The translations under genes and the position numbers were made by a program. A stretch of 64,000 nucleotides of DNA from contig RDOB01000005.1 in assembly GCA_011364965.1 (NCBI GenBank), positions 62,001-126,000 of the forward strand. Direction: 5' to 3'. The number at the start of each line of letters is the position of its first letter. The stretch's first letter is position 1. The notes beneath the pieces are model-generated. The model was given only the letters and a program-made list of their open reading frames with translations. It was not told the DNA's origin and did no database searches. Source of the stretch: Candidatus Heimdallarchaeota archaeon. Its GTDB lineage: Archaea; Asgardarchaeota; Heimdallarchaeia; Hodarchaeales; Hodarchaeaceae. This document shows, in pieces, positions 34,378-42,665 of the stretch.

Positions 34378-35196
34378 ATGGAAGAACACTATAGAATTGT
34401 AGCGGAACAAGCAGCTAAAATGGCTGGATCTTTTCTGAGACTAATGTCTTTTAAAGACCTTCAAGTTTTTCGAAAAGGTGACGATGATTTTGTAACTAAT
34501 TTCGATATGGAATCTGAACGTTTAATTAAAAATCATATTCTCATGCATTTCCCAACGCATTTAATTCAATCCGAAGAGTCAGAAATAAAACTAGCGTCGA
34601 TGCCTGAAGAAGTAATTTGGTATATAGATCCTTTAGATGGGACAAAAGCATTTTTAAGAGGAAATTTGGCTTTTGTTTCTATGTCTATTGCAGCTTGGGA
34701 TAAGAATGGATTAGTCGCGGGTGTTGTTTACAATCCTTTTACTGATATGCTCTATTCTGCTGCAAGAAATGGTTCTGCTCGCTTGAATGGATCGAATCTA
34801 TTCAAGCCTAAAACATACCCAATTCAGAAGGCTCGTCTTTTAATCGACTTTTCCGATAAAATCCCAAAGAAACTCCAATACAAATTAGCAACAGCTGATA
34901 TTTCTGGTCGAATTGGACGATCCTACCGTTTAGGAGGAGGTATTTCTCAGCATTTGATGCTCATAGCCCAAGGAACACTTCATGGCGGGTTATTCTGGGG
35001 TGCAGGATATAAAGGGCAATTTTGGGATATTGCTGCAGCAAATTTAATCATTAAGCGATTGGGTTTGGAATTTACGAACCTTGATGGGGATAAGGTTCAT
35101 CCAAGTGACGAAATTTTTGATCAACTAGTTATTGCCTGCAATCCACTTCATAGTGAGATTCTAGAGTGGGTTAAAGATCTGAAAAGTGAAGATTAA
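34378..35196 (+). CDS. Inositol monophosphatase-family phosphatase
   Basis: Mg-dependent sugar or nucleotide phosphatase, 272 aa. The metal site is complete: EES (66-68), DPLDGTKAF (84-92) and the late GQFWDIAAAN. The DPLDGTKAFLRG form is shared with CysQ-type 3'(2'),5'-bisphosphate nucleotidases and archaeal IMPase/FBPase enzymes; the exact substrate is open. It lies 10 nt after the Roadblock gene and ends 14 nt before the convergent ArsR-type gene. Confidence 0.85.
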   Translation: MEEHYRIVAEQAAKMAGSFLRLMSFKDLQVFRKGDDDFVTNFDMESERLIKNHILMHFPTHLIQSEESEIKLASMPEEVIWYIDPLDGTKAFLRGNLAFVSMSIAAWDKNGLVAGVVYNPFTDMLYSAARNGSARLNGSNLFKPKTYPIQKARLLIDFSDKIPKKLQYKLATADISGRIGRSYRLGGGISQHLMLIAQGTLHGGLFWGAGYKGQFWDIAAANLIIKRLGLEFTNLDGDKVHPSDEIFDQLVIACNPLHSEILEWVKDLKSED

Positions 35197-35210
35197 TGGA
35201 TAATAATAGA

Positions 35211-35963
35211 TTATTCTAAATCCCCCAGAAACCTTAACCTTTGTCTGTGTTGTCCATCTACAACATATTCATAAAGTACGAAGTCACCAGAGCGAACTAG
35301 TTTATCGAAAATCCTTTCACGAAGTTTTTCACCCAATTTAAAATACTCTCCAAATTCCCACCAGTCTAATTGTAAGGAGGTTCCAGTTATTGGATCTCTA
35401 GAATTCTTGAATTCGTTTCGGATCCATTCTTCTATATAAACAAGCAAATCTTTTTCTCTTTTCAGAGTATTTTGAATTACTTCAGCTTGTCTGAACGTAA
35501 TGTTTGGATAACGTTTATTTAACAGGTCTATTATTGTATCAGGGTCAATTTCTTCTCCAAAATTAGCATTTATCCTTTTATTTTGATTTTTAAGCTCTGG
35601 TTTATTGTACAGAGCCGAGATAGCGTTGAATAAGGTTAGAATATAATCTTCAGGAAGAAAACCGATCTCATTCATGTCGATTTTTACCAGTATCTTTTGA
35701 TGAGTTATATTCCAGTGCTTTACCTCTCTTCCTCCTGATTCCATTCGTTCCATGGTAAATTCTGCTAATCCTAATTCTTCGAGACTTTTTAGATGATGAA
35801 GAATCGTAGGTATCTTCTTCCGTAATTTGTCCGCTAATTGAGAGGCTGTTAATCCTTTTGGAGCATTCTGTTGGATGAGAAGAAGTATTTTTCTTCGAGT
35901 AGGATCTGCCAAAGCTTCTATAACTTGAATTCCATTGGCAGATTTATCAATATACTCTTCCAT
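35211..35963 (-). CDS. ArsR-type winged-helix transcription regulator
   Basis: 250 aa. Residues ~10-85 form an ArsR-like winged helix (VIEALADPTRRKILLLIQ, then LTASQLADKLRKKIPTILHHLKSLEELGLAE). The remaining ~165 residues are a helical/strand region of unknown type, possibly a ligand or dimer domain; a KRYPNITFRQAEVIQNTLK stretch lies inside. No arsenic/metal Cys pair is seen near the recognition helix. ATG 35963 is chosen: the strong TATA box at 35995-36009 predicts a start near 35977, and GGAG lies 9 nt ahead. An in-frame TTG at 35978 is then unlikely. Confidence 0.75.
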   Translation of the reverse strand: MEEYIDKSANGIQVIEALADPTRRKILLLIQQNAPKGLTASQLADKLRKKIPTILHHLKSLEELGLAEFTMERMESGGREVKHWNITHQKILVKIDMNEIGFLPEDYILTLFNAISALYNKPELKNQNKRINANFGEEIDPDTIIDLLNKRYPNITFRQAEVIQNTLKREKDLLVYIEEWIRNEFKNSRDPITGTSLQLDWWEFGEYFKLGEKLRERIFDKLVRSGDFVLYEYVVDGQHRQRLRFLGDLE

Positions 35964-35994
35964 CACTTTTCGCTCCAATTACTCTGACGTCTCT

Positions 35995-36009
35995 CTCTTT
36001 TATATACTT
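35995..36009 (-). promoter_or_regulatory. Strong TATA box of the ArsR-type gene
   Basis: On the minus strand AAGTATATAAAAGAG, a near-consensus archaeal TATA box, ~26 nt before the inferred start at 35977. Confidence 0.6.
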
Positions 36010-36175
36010 CAAGTTCATGGCATCTAATAATGATTTAAATGCGAGTATATAAAGAATATAAGGTAATAATCCATTTATTACCATTCTTACCAACCTGGGT
36101 TCTTTATTCTTAAACTTTAAACTTTCAATACTGACAAAAAGACAGATCAAGTATATTTTTATTAATATGGAACAA

Positions 36176-36439
36176 TTACAGATTTTTAATATTTTTCCTT
36201 GCTCTTTCTACAATTATAATTCCAAAAAGCGACAGGGTTCCACTAAGAAGAAGTAAGAATCCCAAGATAAAACCCTTTCCAAAATAGAATATGGAGCTTC
36301 CCTTTGAGGCGGTAAAGATGCTAAATACTATTATAATTCCAATTAAAGATGCAGTAATTGAAATGAGGGTTAATATAAGAAGTATGGCTTTAGATGGTTC
36401 TACATGAAATTCATCTGGGAAGTCTTTTAAATCTGACAA
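36176..36439 (-). CDS. Small membrane protein with two transmembrane helices
   Basis: 87 aa. A short acidic N-terminus (SDLKDFPDEF) is followed by two long hydrophobic helices (~18-45 and ~53-77) and a basic end (VERARKNIKN), so both termini are probably cytoplasmic. The TTG start is supported by GAGGAG 7-8 nt upstream. It precedes the ArsR-type gene on the same strand, but that gene has its own promoter. No family recognised. Confidence 0.55.
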   Translation of the reverse strand: MSDLKDFPDEFHVEPSKAILLILTLISITASLIGIIIVFSIFTASKGSSIFYFGKGFILGFLLLLSGTLSLFGIIIVERARKNIKNL

Positions 36440-36961
36440 TAATATACTCCTCTAATTCTTGGAAATACGACATCCATATTATGAATAGTCTAAACTACAG
36501 AATTATCATAAGGATTTTGTGCCATAGAATTTGGATTATTATCGATTTATTAAGCTAGGAATCGAAAGGTGAAAGAAAATGAGAGACTATGTTCCTAAAG
36601 TGTAATTCTGGTCTTTTTGCTGAGATTGCATTGAAATATCCAAAATTTTCAAATAAAGAGGAATTTCTACAGTGTATTCATCTTAATGAGAGATTATGAA
36701 GGAATTAACTGCTTATTAGCTTTAATCAATGCACACTTTTGACCAGTAATTTTAATTATCGTTTGAATACAATTACACGTGATAATGTATGTTTAATCAT
36801 TGAGTATCCTGTAATACATGATTAGAGAGGGAATCTGATACAAAGATTCGAAATTAGGTCAACTTTTCATCAAATTCCCTAAAATCTGAACAAGAAAATT
36901 AATTCTATTTCTGATGTGAAACTTTAAGAAGAGAATGATCCATTTCATCTAAAAATGATGT
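36440..36961. other. Intergenic region, no clear gene
   Basis: 522 nt between divergent genes. The only item is a GAAAGGTGA site at 36565-36573 ahead of an 8-codon frame (ATG 36580) that overlaps a 36-codon frame (36589-36699). Neither has independent support. No tRNA or repeat array was seen. Confidence 0.4.
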
Positions 36962-37813
36962 ATGGTGAGACATTTGGTAGCTAATAAGGTGATTGTCGCT
37001 GCTTATGCTCATCCTGATGATGGTGAGTTTCTAGCTGCAGGAACACTTGCACGTTGTGTAGAAGAGGGAAATGAAGTATATGCAATTTGCGTAACGAATG
37101 GGGATCTGGGAGCAAAAACTTTGAGTAAATCGTCTAAAGAATTAGCTCAAGTTCGACAGAATGAGTTAATAGAGGCAATGAAAGTCATTGGGGGGCATCC
37201 TCCAATATTTCTAAATTGTCCTGATGGTTTTGTACGAGATCACTTAGAAGAACTTAAAGAGAGGCTTGTATATTGGTTTCGAAAATTAAAAGCAGAACTA
37301 GTTATAACATTTGATCCGTGGAAGATGTATGAAATTCATCCAGACCATATAGAAGTAGGTAGGATGGCATCAGAAGCTGCCTGTTTTGCTTGTTTTCCTT
37401 TGTTATACCCTAACCATATGAAAGAAGGTCTAGAGCCACATCAACCAGCGGAGGTTTGGTATATGTCTCCTTTTGAACATAAAGCTAACAGATTAGTTAA
37501 TATTTCCACAACCATGCGAAAAAAGATTGAAGCAGTTCTCTGTCATCAATCGCAAGTTGAGATGCTTGCAGATATGTTTATTCCAAGTGCAGATCCTCGA
37601 TCATTATCTTCTGAAGATAAAAGTCAACTTAAAGAGGCCACAGAAAATTTCTTATTAATGATTGCTCAAGGAATGGGATCTTTGTCAAATGGGAAGGTTG
37701 AACTTGCAGAAGCATTCTATGCAATTAAGGTAGGACCAGGTCATTTTGATAATTATCAAGAAATGCTTCAAGAGGCAATTGGAATACCAATAGACGAATT
37801 AGAAATAATTTAG
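36962..37813 (+). CDS. PIG-L/LmbE-family deacetylase
   Basis: Zinc-dependent N-acetylglucosaminyl deacetylase fold, 283 aa. The AHPDDGE motif (16-22) carries zinc ligands and base, and the distal HPDH pair is visible in YEIHPDHIEVG. Such enzymes remove N-acetyl groups from GlcNAc-linked lipids or small glycosides. A late segment (AQGMGSLSNGKVELAEAF) may close the active site. It overlaps the convergent GHMP kinase by 4 nt at the stops. ATG used; no strong SD. Confidence 0.82.
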   Translation: MVRHLVANKVIVAAYAHPDDGEFLAAGTLARCVEEGNEVYAICVTNGDLGAKTLSKSSKELAQVRQNELIEAMKVIGGHPPIFLNCPDGFVRDHLEELKERLVYWFRKLKAELVITFDPWKMYEIHPDHIEVGRMASEAACFACFPLLYPNHMKEGLEPHQPAEVWYMSPFEHKANRLVNISTTMRKKIEAVLCHQSQVEMLADMFIPSADPRSLSSEDKSQLKEATENFLLMIAQGMGSLSNGKVELAEAFYAIKVGPGHFDNYQEMLQEAIGIPIDELEII

Positions 37814-38796
37814 ATCTGAAGTCTCTTAGTTGGAACTAATTTTATGATCTTATCAATTTGAGATTCAAGTTGGAAAAGTTCTTGTTTTCCTTTTAATTCG
37901 ATCTTAGGAGAGAAATCAAGAAGAAATTCAGGTTTTTCTTCACTTAGAATAACTAATGATCCGCTACTTCCTCCTAGTTTTACTCCAAGCACTCCATGTT
38001 GATCACAATAATTAAGCATTTCTTGGTCCATCTTTCTTTCCAATAAAACCTCAGGAGATGGATTTCCATAATAACCATATTGAGTTGTTAGTTTTTGGTT
38101 TTTATTGATCAATTCCGCCATCAAATTGATATCATTGTCAATTATTGCACGTTTACCTTGTATACCACAGTCAATTAATGATTTAATTATACTTTGGAGA
38201 GAAAAATCATTGGGATAAGCCACATATGGATATTTATGAACATCTCCACTCGAAATATTTTTACTCCTGATTCCAACCCAGAATGGAAAGTTATTCAGTG
38301 ACAATTCCTCCAAAACATAGCTATTATAATCTTTTGAGGTGAAATCCATATACATAACACCTCCTATTGTTATAATAAACCTATCTGAAGGGCCTGCTAT
38401 AATTCCAATGACATCTCGTTCAATTTTTGTGGAATAATGCGCAAGTTGTCTTTTTTCAAGTTTAAGATCAAATAATTCATCCAATCCAAGTAGTAAATTA
38501 ATTATAATAGCTGAAGATCCAGCTAATCCCCCTTGCTTGGGTATATTGGATTCGAAATTAATTTCAAATTCTTTAACATCATATCCTTGATTCTTTAGAA
38601 ACTTGAGTGAATTAAATATCAACGAATCTAATTTAATATCTTCAGAATTATTAATGGTAAATTTAAACTTATTTGTTTCTTTGATTTTTCCATCTACATA
38701 AAGATCTTTTAGGGTTGAAGATATAACAACTCCAAAATAAATATCAGAAGGATTTCCAAGAATTCCTACACGTCCATGAGTTCGATGTTTTATCAT
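37810..38796 (-). CDS. GHMP kinase, glucuronokinase-like
   Basis: Sugar-1-kinase fold, 328 aa. The N-terminal GRVGILGNPSDIYFG (8-22) resembles glucuronokinase more than galactokinase or mevalonate kinase; the glycine-rich ATP loop GGLAGSSAII (89-98) and the late LGVKLGGSSGS motif complete the GHMP set. Glucuronokinase forms glucuronate 1-phosphate, but galactose or other uronate specificity cannot be excluded. The first base of its ATG is the last base of the glycosidase-like gene upstream, so the pair is translationally coupled. Confidence 0.78.
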   Translation of the reverse strand: MIKHRTHGRVGILGNPSDIYFGVVISSTLKDLYVDGKIKETNKFKFTINNSEDIKLDSLIFNSLKFLKNQGYDVKEFEINFESNIPKQGGLAGSSAIIINLLLGLDELFDLKLEKRQLAHYSTKIERDVIGIIAGPSDRFIITIGGVMYMDFTSKDYNSYVLEELSLNNFPFWVGIRSKNISSGDVHKYPYVAYPNDFSLQSIIKSLIDCGIQGKRAIIDNDINLMAELINKNQKLTTQYGYYGNPSPEVLLERKMDQEMLNYCDQHGVLGVKLGGSSGSLVILSEEKPEFLLDFSPKIELKGKQELFQLESQIDKIIKLVPTKRLQI

Positions 38797-41231
38797 TATG
38801 ACATCACATATGGAATTTTGAATGAAATTCTGAGTTTAGCTTTGTTTGAAGGCATAGTAAGATGAACATTTAGGGAATTCAGGGATTGAGAAAATATCCA
38901 CCCTTCTTGTTTAGTTTTCAACGATTCATCAACTTTAACAATATCTTTTTCTTCTAAAGTAACTTTGGTTGGCGCATTTTTAGCATAAAAAGTTAAAGTG
39001 ACTGTTTCTGTTGGAAGCGAATCGATTTCAATGACTAATTCTTCCCCAATCCAATTTACCTTTGGAAATTGTTTAGTGGAACACGTAATAAATTTCTCTG
39101 TATCTCCAATGAAAGCAACCTTTTCCCCATGAATCGGAGCTAGAATCCAGTAAGAAAAATCATTCTTACTTAATTGGGTTTTAATTGAAGTGTTGGATTC
39201 AAGAACATTTAATTTTCGGGTTTTGTAATCATAACCAACATAATTTTCATTAATACCGAGTTCTGATAATTTTATCGATTGATCCTTAATTTTACTCGGG
39301 TATAAGTTTATTGAACAGACATAATACCAGATTAAGTCCTTTTTCTGGGAAATAGTACTGATTATGTAATATTTTCTGTGAGGTTGGAACATCCTGTCAA
39401 TAGGAGTAGCAGGGCGGTCTGGTTTTAATAATAATCCATCTGAGCGACAAGTTTTCATTAATAACTCCCTATCTAAAAATTCAGCTTTGTCGGCTGGACC
39501 CACAATACCAGCACTGAGAATACTGATTAATGTAGATAATTCTGGATATTTTTCCTTATAAAAAAATCGTGTAGACTCTCTAGATGTGAGATAACAGTCA
39601 ATAAATGGCCATATTCCTAGTGCGTAAGATAGAATGCAAGTTTGGGTGAAATTAGGGATATAAAATGATTTCGGAAATCGCGCGTTGTAATCTTGAGAGC
39701 ATCGTATTTGCGTAACTGCTGGAAATTCCATTGCTTGAAGGAAGAAAGCTGGAGTGGGCATGCAATATTGAATGGTTACATCTTTCCTTGCTGCTGCAGT
39801 CGCCATATCTGAGAGCCACTTATATCCTGTGTCAGTGTTTTCTTGTAAGTATTTAAAATGTTCAAATTGATTTTTAAGCCAATCTTGTTCATAAGTAACA
39901 ATATTCCATTCCCTGCATTTTTTCATTATCATTTCCCAGAACTCTATGGAAGTTGGATGAGCCCAAAATTTCTCTATCCTATGTGGGAAATTTTCATGTC
40001 CAAAATGAAAATTTTTTTTAGCGAACCACCTGTTATGGGCGATTAAAGGTTTTTTTATCTCTTTTGAAAATTCTTCTAGACCCTGTGGAAAATTCTTTTC
40101 CAGAGGAGCCCATTCCATGTTCCCTCCAATGAATAATTTGATTATTCGGAACGGCATCCAACGATAAGCCTTTTTATACCACCAGCTATCGAGCTGGTAA
40201 TAACATATTGGTATCTTCTTCTTTTTCGCAATACTATCAATCATATTGAAAGTTTCATGGTAATTCAGATTTTTTTCTGTTCTATAGTAATAATAAGCTC
40301 CATTATCAGTCCAGAATCCTAAGTATGAGAGAATAGGATCAGTATAAGCAGATTTTCTTTCTGTTTTATAATATCTAAGTAAAATATCTCCCCATTGAAA
40401 AAAGGAGTTGTTAATTCCTTTTCCAAAAACTAAAATTGATTTATTGGAGAAAAATTTCGGAATAGTAGTAATTTTTCCCTCTATTCCAAATTCTATGAAC
40501 CCTTCTTTCTCTTTTATCACTCCAAGAAGAAAATTATTGAGGGAAGAGAGAATAATCGTATTCAAATCATTATCATAAAGCATAACAGGGCCAGTAGTAG
40601 GTTTTTCTAGTTTATCCGTTGGAGGAGCGAATAAATCATTTCTGAACGTAAATATTTTCCGATTAGGACTCCGATTTTCAAAACATGGGAATATACAACT
40701 AAGATCGTAAAAATTACCTGTTGAAACCTCATTGAATTCCTCTAGGAATTGCTGTTCGAAAAGAATGAATGAATTTTTTGTATATTCCTTAAATACAGTT
40801 TGTATTACTTTATTTTCGATCATCCAAGTTAATTTGGTAGCTTTATACTCACCTAAGATATCCTCTTGCATTGAATCCTCGATATTAGAAAGCTGAAGTG
40901 CTTTTTCACCTATTTTGGGATGAGACGAATATGTATTCCTTTTATATCTGATTTTTACAAGTCCTTCAGAAAGAGCTCTGTTCTCACCAAAATCAATGGA
41001 ATAAATCCCTGTGATCGGATTAATCGTTAACATGGGTTTTTCCTGAATAGAAATTACCTGATTTCCTTCCGCTTCGTCTTCAAGTAAGGAATTATATGTT
41101 GCATCATCTGCTTTAGCTCTCTGCTCTAAAAAAAAAGGAGCCAGAAAATATCCAATGATAGATATAATACCCAAAGTGATTATAGAGGTTAGAAGCACGA
41201 TTAGAATGAGGATTAATTCACTACCGATCAT
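38796..41231 (-). CDS. Membrane-anchored glycosidase-like TIM-barrel protein
   Basis: 811 aa. An N-terminal membrane helix (~5-34) is followed by a long non-membrane part, probably outside the cell. After a beta-rich region (~60-290), the segment LGFWTDNGAYYYY (304-316) leads into a barrel-like part with YYQLDSWWY (D348) and TYEQDWL (D450), candidate catalytic acids as in GH31/GH36-type barrels. A beta-rich C-terminal domain ends the chain. I do not recognise the exact family. Overlap by 1 nt with the glucuronokinase-like gene suggests release of a uronic acid or related sugar that is then phosphorylated. Confidence 0.65.
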   Translation of the reverse strand: MIGSELILILIVLLTSIITLGIISIIGYFLAPFFLEQRAKADDATYNSLLEDEAEGNQVISIQEKPMLTINPITGIYSIDFGENRALSEGLVKIRYKRNTYSSHPKIGEKALQLSNIEDSMQEDILGEYKATKLTWMIENKVIQTVFKEYTKNSFILFEQQFLEEFNEVSTGNFYDLSCIFPCFENRSPNRKIFTFRNDLFAPPTDKLEKPTTGPVMLYDNDLNTIILSSLNNFLLGVIKEKEGFIEFGIEGKITTIPKFFSNKSILVFGKGINNSFFQWGDILLRYYKTERKSAYTDPILSYLGFWTDNGAYYYYRTEKNLNYHETFNMIDSIAKKKKIPICYYQLDSWWYKKAYRWMPFRIIKLFIGGNMEWAPLEKNFPQGLEEFSKEIKKPLIAHNRWFAKKNFHFGHENFPHRIEKFWAHPTSIEFWEMIMKKCREWNIVTYEQDWLKNQFEHFKYLQENTDTGYKWLSDMATAAARKDVTIQYCMPTPAFFLQAMEFPAVTQIRCSQDYNARFPKSFYIPNFTQTCILSYALGIWPFIDCYLTSRESTRFFYKEKYPELSTLISILSAGIVGPADKAEFLDRELLMKTCRSDGLLLKPDRPATPIDRMFQPHRKYYIISTISQKKDLIWYYVCSINLYPSKIKDQSIKLSELGINENYVGYDYKTRKLNVLESNTSIKTQLSKNDFSYWILAPIHGEKVAFIGDTEKFITCSTKQFPKVNWIGEELVIEIDSLPTETVTLTFYAKNAPTKVTLEEKDIVKVDESLKTKQEGWIFSQSLNSLNVHLTMPSNKAKLRISFKIPYVMS

Positions 41232-41419
41232 TCACTCAACTCTTCTTTTCATTAAGGTTAATGCTTACATCAAATTGATTACTTTTTCTCACTTTTTTCA
41301 AAGGATAATTAAAGCCTTAATTTTCAATTTTCAATTCTATACTGATATTATCCTAATGATATACGGGTTTTAGTATAACGTGATGATGTGTAAAATATCA
41401 CAGATTTGAGGGATATATA

Positions 41420-41683
41420 GTGACTGTACGAATTCAAACAAACCCCATGTCAACTCAAATGGTAAATCAATTTCAAGTTAGAAATTTTACAGATGAAAGG
41501 ATCGATGAAGAAGAACTTGCATGCTTAGTGCAGTTTTTAGCTTCTCTAGATATATGCAAATCATGTATCTCACAGATCCCTAAAATACAATCGCAATTTG
41601 GATCCGACCTTAGTTTCTCAATTGACTTTGAGAATCGTATTTTGGATATCAAATACGGTACGGGTTCTGTATGCGGATGGTGA
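41420..41683 (+). CDS. Small protein of unknown function with a CxxC pair
   Basis: 87 aa. Central helix ELACLVQFLASLDICKSCISQIPK contains a CKSC pair; the C-terminus is beta-like and ends in a Cys-containing GSVCGW. GTG start with GAGGG 7 nt upstream. It stands alone between the glycosidase-like gene (divergent) and the nucleotidyltransferase. The cysteines could bind metal or form a redox pair, which is inference. Confidence 0.5.
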   Translation: MTVRIQTNPMSTQMVNQFQVRNFTDERIDEEELACLVQFLASLDICKSCISQIPKIQSQFGSDLSFSIDFENRILDIKYGTGSVCGW

Positions 41684-41810
41684 AGTTTTTCTTAAATAAA
41701 TTAGGTATCTAAAGTTGCACTAGAGTTCTCTCTTAGAAAAAGATAACTTCCATATTTTTCTTTCCCATTATTGAGTAATCCACGAAGAATAATCATATGG
41801 TAAGATAAAA

Positions 41811-41824
41811 TACTATATATTTAA
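41811..41824 (+). promoter_or_regulatory. TATA box of the nucleotidyltransferase gene
   Basis: TACTATATATTTAA centred near 41817 gives a start ~41843, 7 nt before the ATG. A T9 run at 41828-41836 could also end transcription from upstream. Confidence 0.5.
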
Positions 41825-41849
41825 TTCTTTTTTTTTAGTATTCAAGACT

Positions 41850-42551
41850 ATGCCCAAGGAAAAAATCAAGCGGAGTATTGATAGAGAACACCATACATAC
41901 ACAGAGGGTGAAAGGAGAATATTTTTGCAATTAAGAGAGCGTTCAATGGAACTTTTGGAAACATTGCAAAAAATAGGATATAAAGCCTTTATTCATGGTT
42001 CCGTTGCTAGGGGAGATGTTACTGAAAGCTCCGATATTGATATTCATATACCCATTCAGATTCCGAGCTTTAAATTAGATATTTTGCATGAATTCAACAA
42101 TTCTAAAAGACGAATACTTGTCGGTACTCCAAATTCAGTAATAAAGGGGTGGATTGAACGCGATGACGGAGTTACTTTAACTTTTCCACTGAGTCGTCCC
42201 AAAGAACGTGAATTGGAGTTCTACATATTTTCTGGGCATCTTTATTTATCAGGATTACAGAAAAAAATCCGAATTGCAGGCGTTAATAAAAATTTATTAC
42301 TAATCGAACCTACGGAGAATGGTTTTTGGGCATCTTCCATAATAGAGAACCCTGAACGAGTGATACAAGTGTTAAAAATCTCTCAGAGAATTGTTGACGA
42401 GCGAATTCGTGTACTTACACGTCGTGATGCAATAGGTAGGACTGGAATAGTACTAGACTATACACTTAATCCTGAAGAAAATTTTGAGCAAGCATTAAGG
42501 TACATTGCAGATAGAAACCGGATTATAAGGAAAATCATTCAATCACAATAA
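41850..42551 (+). CDS. Predicted nucleotidyltransferase (pol beta superfamily)
   Basis: 233 aa. The NTase core HGSVARGDVTESSDIDIHI carries the GS pair (50-51) and the metal acids D62 and D64. The rest is larger than in minimal MNT toxins: strands with TLTFPLSRPKERELEFY supply the third acid, and a helical, basic C-terminus ends the chain. It resembles stand-alone archaeal nucleotidyltransferases of unknown substrate rather than a toxin-antitoxin pair, as no HEPN gene is adjacent. Strong promoter with a very short leader. Confidence 0.75.
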   Translation: MPKEKIKRSIDREHHTYTEGERRIFLQLRERSMELLETLQKIGYKAFIHGSVARGDVTESSDIDIHIPIQIPSFKLDILHEFNNSKRRILVGTPNSVIKGWIERDDGVTLTFPLSRPKERELEFYIFSGHLYLSGLQKKIRIAGVNKNLLLIEPTENGFWASSIIENPERVIQVLKISQRIVDERIRVLTRRDAIGRTGIVLDYTLNPEENFEQALRYIADRNRIIRKIIQSQ

Positions 42552-42665
42552 CTACCTTGAATCCCATTTTTGCCTAAACATAATCATACATATACTAGAC
42601 TGTAAATAATTTCCAGTACCATATTATAGCTCATAATTCTACCTGAAAAGGAGTTAAATCAAAAA

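Noticed and set aside
35947..36150. 67-codon minus-strand frame overlapping the ArsR-type gene start
   Set aside because: It runs through the strong TATA box of that gene and over its first codons, with no SD and no recognisable sequence.
36589..36699. 36-codon plus-strand frame with coding-like composition
   Set aside because: SD spacing is too long, a shorter overlapping frame is better placed, and nothing supports expression.
41850..42551. Nucleotidyltransferase as part of a toxin-antitoxin (MNT/HEPN) system
   Set aside because: It is much larger than MNT antitoxins and no HEPN-type gene is adjacent.
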